Assembly (NCBI GenBank): GCA_003648395.1
Contig: QMPB01000147.1
Span: 1 to 8,894 of the forward strand
Reading direction: 5' to 3'
Length of the DNA stretch: 8,894 bases
Source of the DNA: Bacteroidota bacterium
GTDB taxonomy: Bacteria; Bacteroidota; Bacteroidia; Bacteroidales; UBA1556
The notes beneath the pieces were generated by a model. It made no database searches, was not told the DNA's origin, and saw only the letters and a program-made list of their open reading frames with translations. The position numbers were made by a program, and so were the translations under genes. This document shows positions 7,378 to 8,894 of this stretch, piece after piece (position 1 is the first letter of the stretch; each line of letters begins with the position of its first letter).

Positions 7378-7401
7378 ATATTGATATTAATGCTTAATTT
7401 C

Positions 7402-8631
7402 TCAAAATACAGTATTTAGTTTTGCAGAAATGCTACTCATTTCTGCACCAATTTTTCGGTCTACTATTTTAGCATAATGTTGCGTAGTTCTAATGTCTTT
7501 ATGCCCAAGCATTTTGCTAACAGACTCAATGGAAATACCATTCATAAGAGTTATTGTTGTAGCAAAAGTATGCCTAGCAATATGAAAAGTAATATTCTTA
7601 TCTATTCCACATATATCGCTAATTTCTTTAAGATAGGAATTAGTTTTTTGATTGCTTATTACAGGTAAAATAGTGTCGTCAGGGTTTAATCTGTCTAACT
7701 CCACATATTGCTTAATAATCTTCATGGGAACGTCTAAAATAGGCACATGAGTGACTGTATTAGTCTTCTTTCTCCTGGTTCTTACCCAGAGCATTCCATC
7801 GGGAGTTTTTTCTATTTCGGACCTCTTTAGCTTCTTAATGTCAGAATAGGCAAGTCCAGTAAAACAACTAAAAACAAAAATGTCTCGCACAAGTCGCAAT
7901 CTTTGTATTGAAATATCTTTGTTTATAATTCTTTGTAATTCTTCCTCAGAGAGAAATGGACGGTCAACTTCCTTTAGTTTTAGTTTAAAATCGATAAAAG
8001 GATTAATTTTTAACCAATTATTTCGCAGCCCAATATTAGTAATTTTCTTAAAATTTTGAAGATACTTAGTTGTAGTATTATAGCCACATTCTTTATTAAG
8101 TTTAAGAAAAAGCTCAAAATCAGAAACATGTTTAGGTCTTAGAACCTTCATGCTTAAGTCTTTCTTTTGGTACTGATATTCAAGAAATTCTTTAAAATAA
8201 TTAAGGCATGTATTGCTTTTTTGCCATGTTGTATACGATTTTTCTTTGCCAATTAACTTTTTAACTCCATCGTTATAGTCAATCCATACATTAACAATTG
8301 TATGCGCTTTAGCAGAATTAATACCAAGAATAGCTTCTTTCAACATCTGAGGATCTATCTCATCGTGAAATGCTACTATTTCTGAATATTTTCTGTAAGC
8401 TCTAGCTTTAAAGGCATCTATTTGAGTATTAATTAATTCGTGTTCCTCTGTTTTAGCTTTGCAATAGCCAAGGCTTGAATTCCATACAGCAGGTTTAACA
8501 GATTTATTAATTCTTAAAGTTGATGCTTGACCATTGATAGTTATTCTCATAATGATAGAACAAAAGCCTTTTTTAGTCTTTTTTGCTCTATTGATATAGA
8601 ATAAAAGTTTAAATGTTTTTAAATCGGACAT
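7402..8631 (-). CDS. Tyrosine recombinase / integrase, Bacteroidetes type
   Basis: A 409-residue site-specific recombinase. The N-terminal region (about 4-90) has the 'FKLLFYINRAKKTKKG' opening of Bacteroidetes integrases, followed by a SAM-like core-binding domain (about 105-215) and the catalytic domain (about 230-400). Visible catalytic residues are a lysine in RRKK (286-289), H350 and R353 in HIARHT, H377 in LGHKD, and nucleophile Y386 in QHYAKI. The position of the first arginine (TGLR in most relatives) is alanine here, in TGLAYSD (258-264). Its loss is known in CTnDOT-type integrases, so the enzyme may still be active. ATG 8631 is chosen as start: an in-frame TTG at 8673 lies inside the promoter -7 box, and family members begin near this Met. 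It is followed by the small HTH gene at 7377. It would act on an attachment site, probably to the right. Confidence 0.93.
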   Translation of the reverse strand: MSDLKTFKLLFYINRAKKTKKGFCSIIMRITINGQASTLRINKSVKPAVWNSSLGYCKAKTEEHELINTQIDAFKARAYRKYSEIVAFHDEIDPQMLKEAILGINSAKAHTIVNVWIDYNDGVKKLIGKEKSYTTWQKSNTCLNYFKEFLEYQYQKKDLSMKVLRPKHVSDFELFLKLNKECGYNTTTKYLQNFKKITNIGLRNNWLKINPFIDFKLKLKEVDRPFLSEEELQRIINKDISIQRLRLVRDIFVFSCFTGLAYSDIKKLKRSEIEKTPDGMLWVRTRRKKTNTVTHVPILDVPMKIIKQYVELDRLNPDDTILPVISNQKTNSYLKEISDICGIDKNITFHIARHTFATTITLMNGISIESVSKMLGHKDIRTTQHYAKIVDRKIGAEMSSISAKLNTVF

Positions 8632-8670
8632 AATTAATCGTGTTTTACAATAGGTCTTTACTTGAAAACG

Positions 8671-8701
8671 CAAAATTATGTTATCTAAAATTTCTATGCA
8701 A
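8671..8701 (-). promoter_or_regulatory. Promoter of the recombinase gene
   Basis: On the minus strand TAATTTTG (8678-8671) is an exact TAnnTTTG -7 box, and TTG (8701-8699) lies exactly 20 nt upstream of it, the Bacteroidota -33/-7 arrangement. The start would be near 8667, leaving a leader of about 36 nt before ATG 8631. This is the best promoter in the window. Confidence 0.65.
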
Positions 8702-8714
8702 TAGTACTGAGTAT

Positions 8715-8732
8715 GAACCTCAAAGAACCTCA
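8715..8732 (+). repeat. Tandem 8-bp direct repeat spaced by one helical turn
   Basis: GAACCTCA occurs at 8715-8722 and again at 8725-8732, starting 10 bp apart. It lies 14 bp upstream of the recombinase -33 element. The spacing suits adjacent protein binding on one DNA face, such as an operator or integrase arm site, but this is inference from two copies. Confidence 0.45.
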
Positions 8733-8743
8733 GTGAAGGATTC

Positions 8744-8779
8744 TCGTTACCCTTTTTGCTATTTTAAAAAGGGTAACGA
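8744..8779. repeat. Perfect 14-bp inverted repeat with 8-nt loop
   Basis: TCGTTACCCTTTTT (8744-8757) is the exact reverse complement of AAAAAGGGTAACGA (8766-8779), around GCTATTTT. On the plus strand it is followed by only four T residues, and no plus-strand gene precedes it, so a terminator role is doubtful. Its position upstream of the recombinase promoter favours an operator, an attachment-site element or a terminator relic. Confidence 0.65.
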
Positions 8780-8888
8780 TTTTGACTTAAAAAATGGCGT
8801 TAAACGGCAATCTACGGCGTTTTACTCCATAAAAAAAGCGTGAAGTTCGTTGACATTCACGCTATTGCAGTTTACTGCTATTTTAAAA
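8757..8888 (+). repeat. 13-bp direct repeat flanking the recombinase-proximal non-coding region
   Basis: TGCTATTTTAAAA is found at 8757-8769, spanning the loop of the inverted repeat, and at 8876-8888, next to the right edge. The copies are 119 bp apart. The second directly abuts the possible tRNA edge (GCGGAG), so it could be an attachment-site core. A chance match in AT-rich sequence is also possible. Confidence 0.35.
8831..8863 (-). terminator. Rho-independent terminator for a minus-strand gene beyond the right edge
   Basis: Read on the minus strand, AGCGTGAA (8863-8856) pairs with TTCACGCT (8844-8837) around an 11-nt loop, and is followed by six T residues (8836-8831) after the stem's last T. 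An 8-bp GC-containing stem plus T tract is a standard intrinsic terminator. No gene inside the window would use it, so it must end a minus-strand gene or tRNA that begins to the right of 8894. Confidence 0.7.
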
Positions 8889-8894
8889 GCGGAG

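Noticed and set aside
8632..8673. Longer recombinase with TTG start at 8673
   Set aside because: The TTG is part of the -7 box, so it would not be transcribed; ATG 8631 fits the usual family N-terminus.
8640..8843. 67-aa plus-strand ORF
   Set aside because: It covers the recombinase promoter, the 14-bp inverted repeat and other repeats, and resembles no family; it is probably non-coding.

Overview
The window is AT-rich and gene-dense and looks like Bacteroidota DNA. Three things point there: start codons preceded by A-rich stretches without Shine-Dalgarno sequences, good matches to the Bacteroidota -7 box TAnnTTTG (one with a TTG element 20 nt upstream), and protein families typical of that phylum. 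These families are a large signal-peptide-bearing beta-helix protein, a small PCPxxC-ending protein, a LuxR-type two-component pair with a separate seven-helix membrane protein, and a tyrosine recombinase of the Bacteroidetes transposon/phage type. The species cannot be named from the sequence.

Layout. (1) Positions 1-3665, minus strand: the first 1221 codons of a very large secreted protein whose C-terminus lies beyond the left edge. I checked this frame line by line and it has no stop. (2) 3666-4432: a 767-bp divergent intergenic region. Its main content is four copies of a 16-bp near-palindrome of form TAGGTATWWATACCTA, arranged as two pairs. (3) 4433-5014, plus: a cytoplasmic 193-aa protein with an internal duplication. 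(4) 5071-7178, plus: an overlapping operon of a 7-TM membrane protein, a one-TM HisKA_3 histidine kinase and a NarL/LuxR response regulator. The kinase gene carries an apparent +1 frameshift at a T5 run just before its N box. (5) 8631-7186, minus: a tyrosine recombinase followed by a 63-aa helix-turn-helix protein, convergent with the operon. (6) 8632-8894: the recombinase promoter, then a repeat-rich stretch with a 14-bp inverted repeat, short direct repeats and a minus-strand terminator. The last bases may be the 3' edge of a tRNA-Ser gene.

How it may work together (inference). The membrane protein and the kinase, which has no extracytoplasmic domain of its own, would form a sensing complex that phosphorylates the response regulator. 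NarL-family regulators bind 7-2-7 palindromes, and the divergent intergenic region holds exactly such palindromes between the secreted protein and the 193-aa protein. The simplest model is that this two-component system controls the two divergent genes. The recombinase beside a possible tRNA end suggests that part or all of the window could belong to an integrated element.
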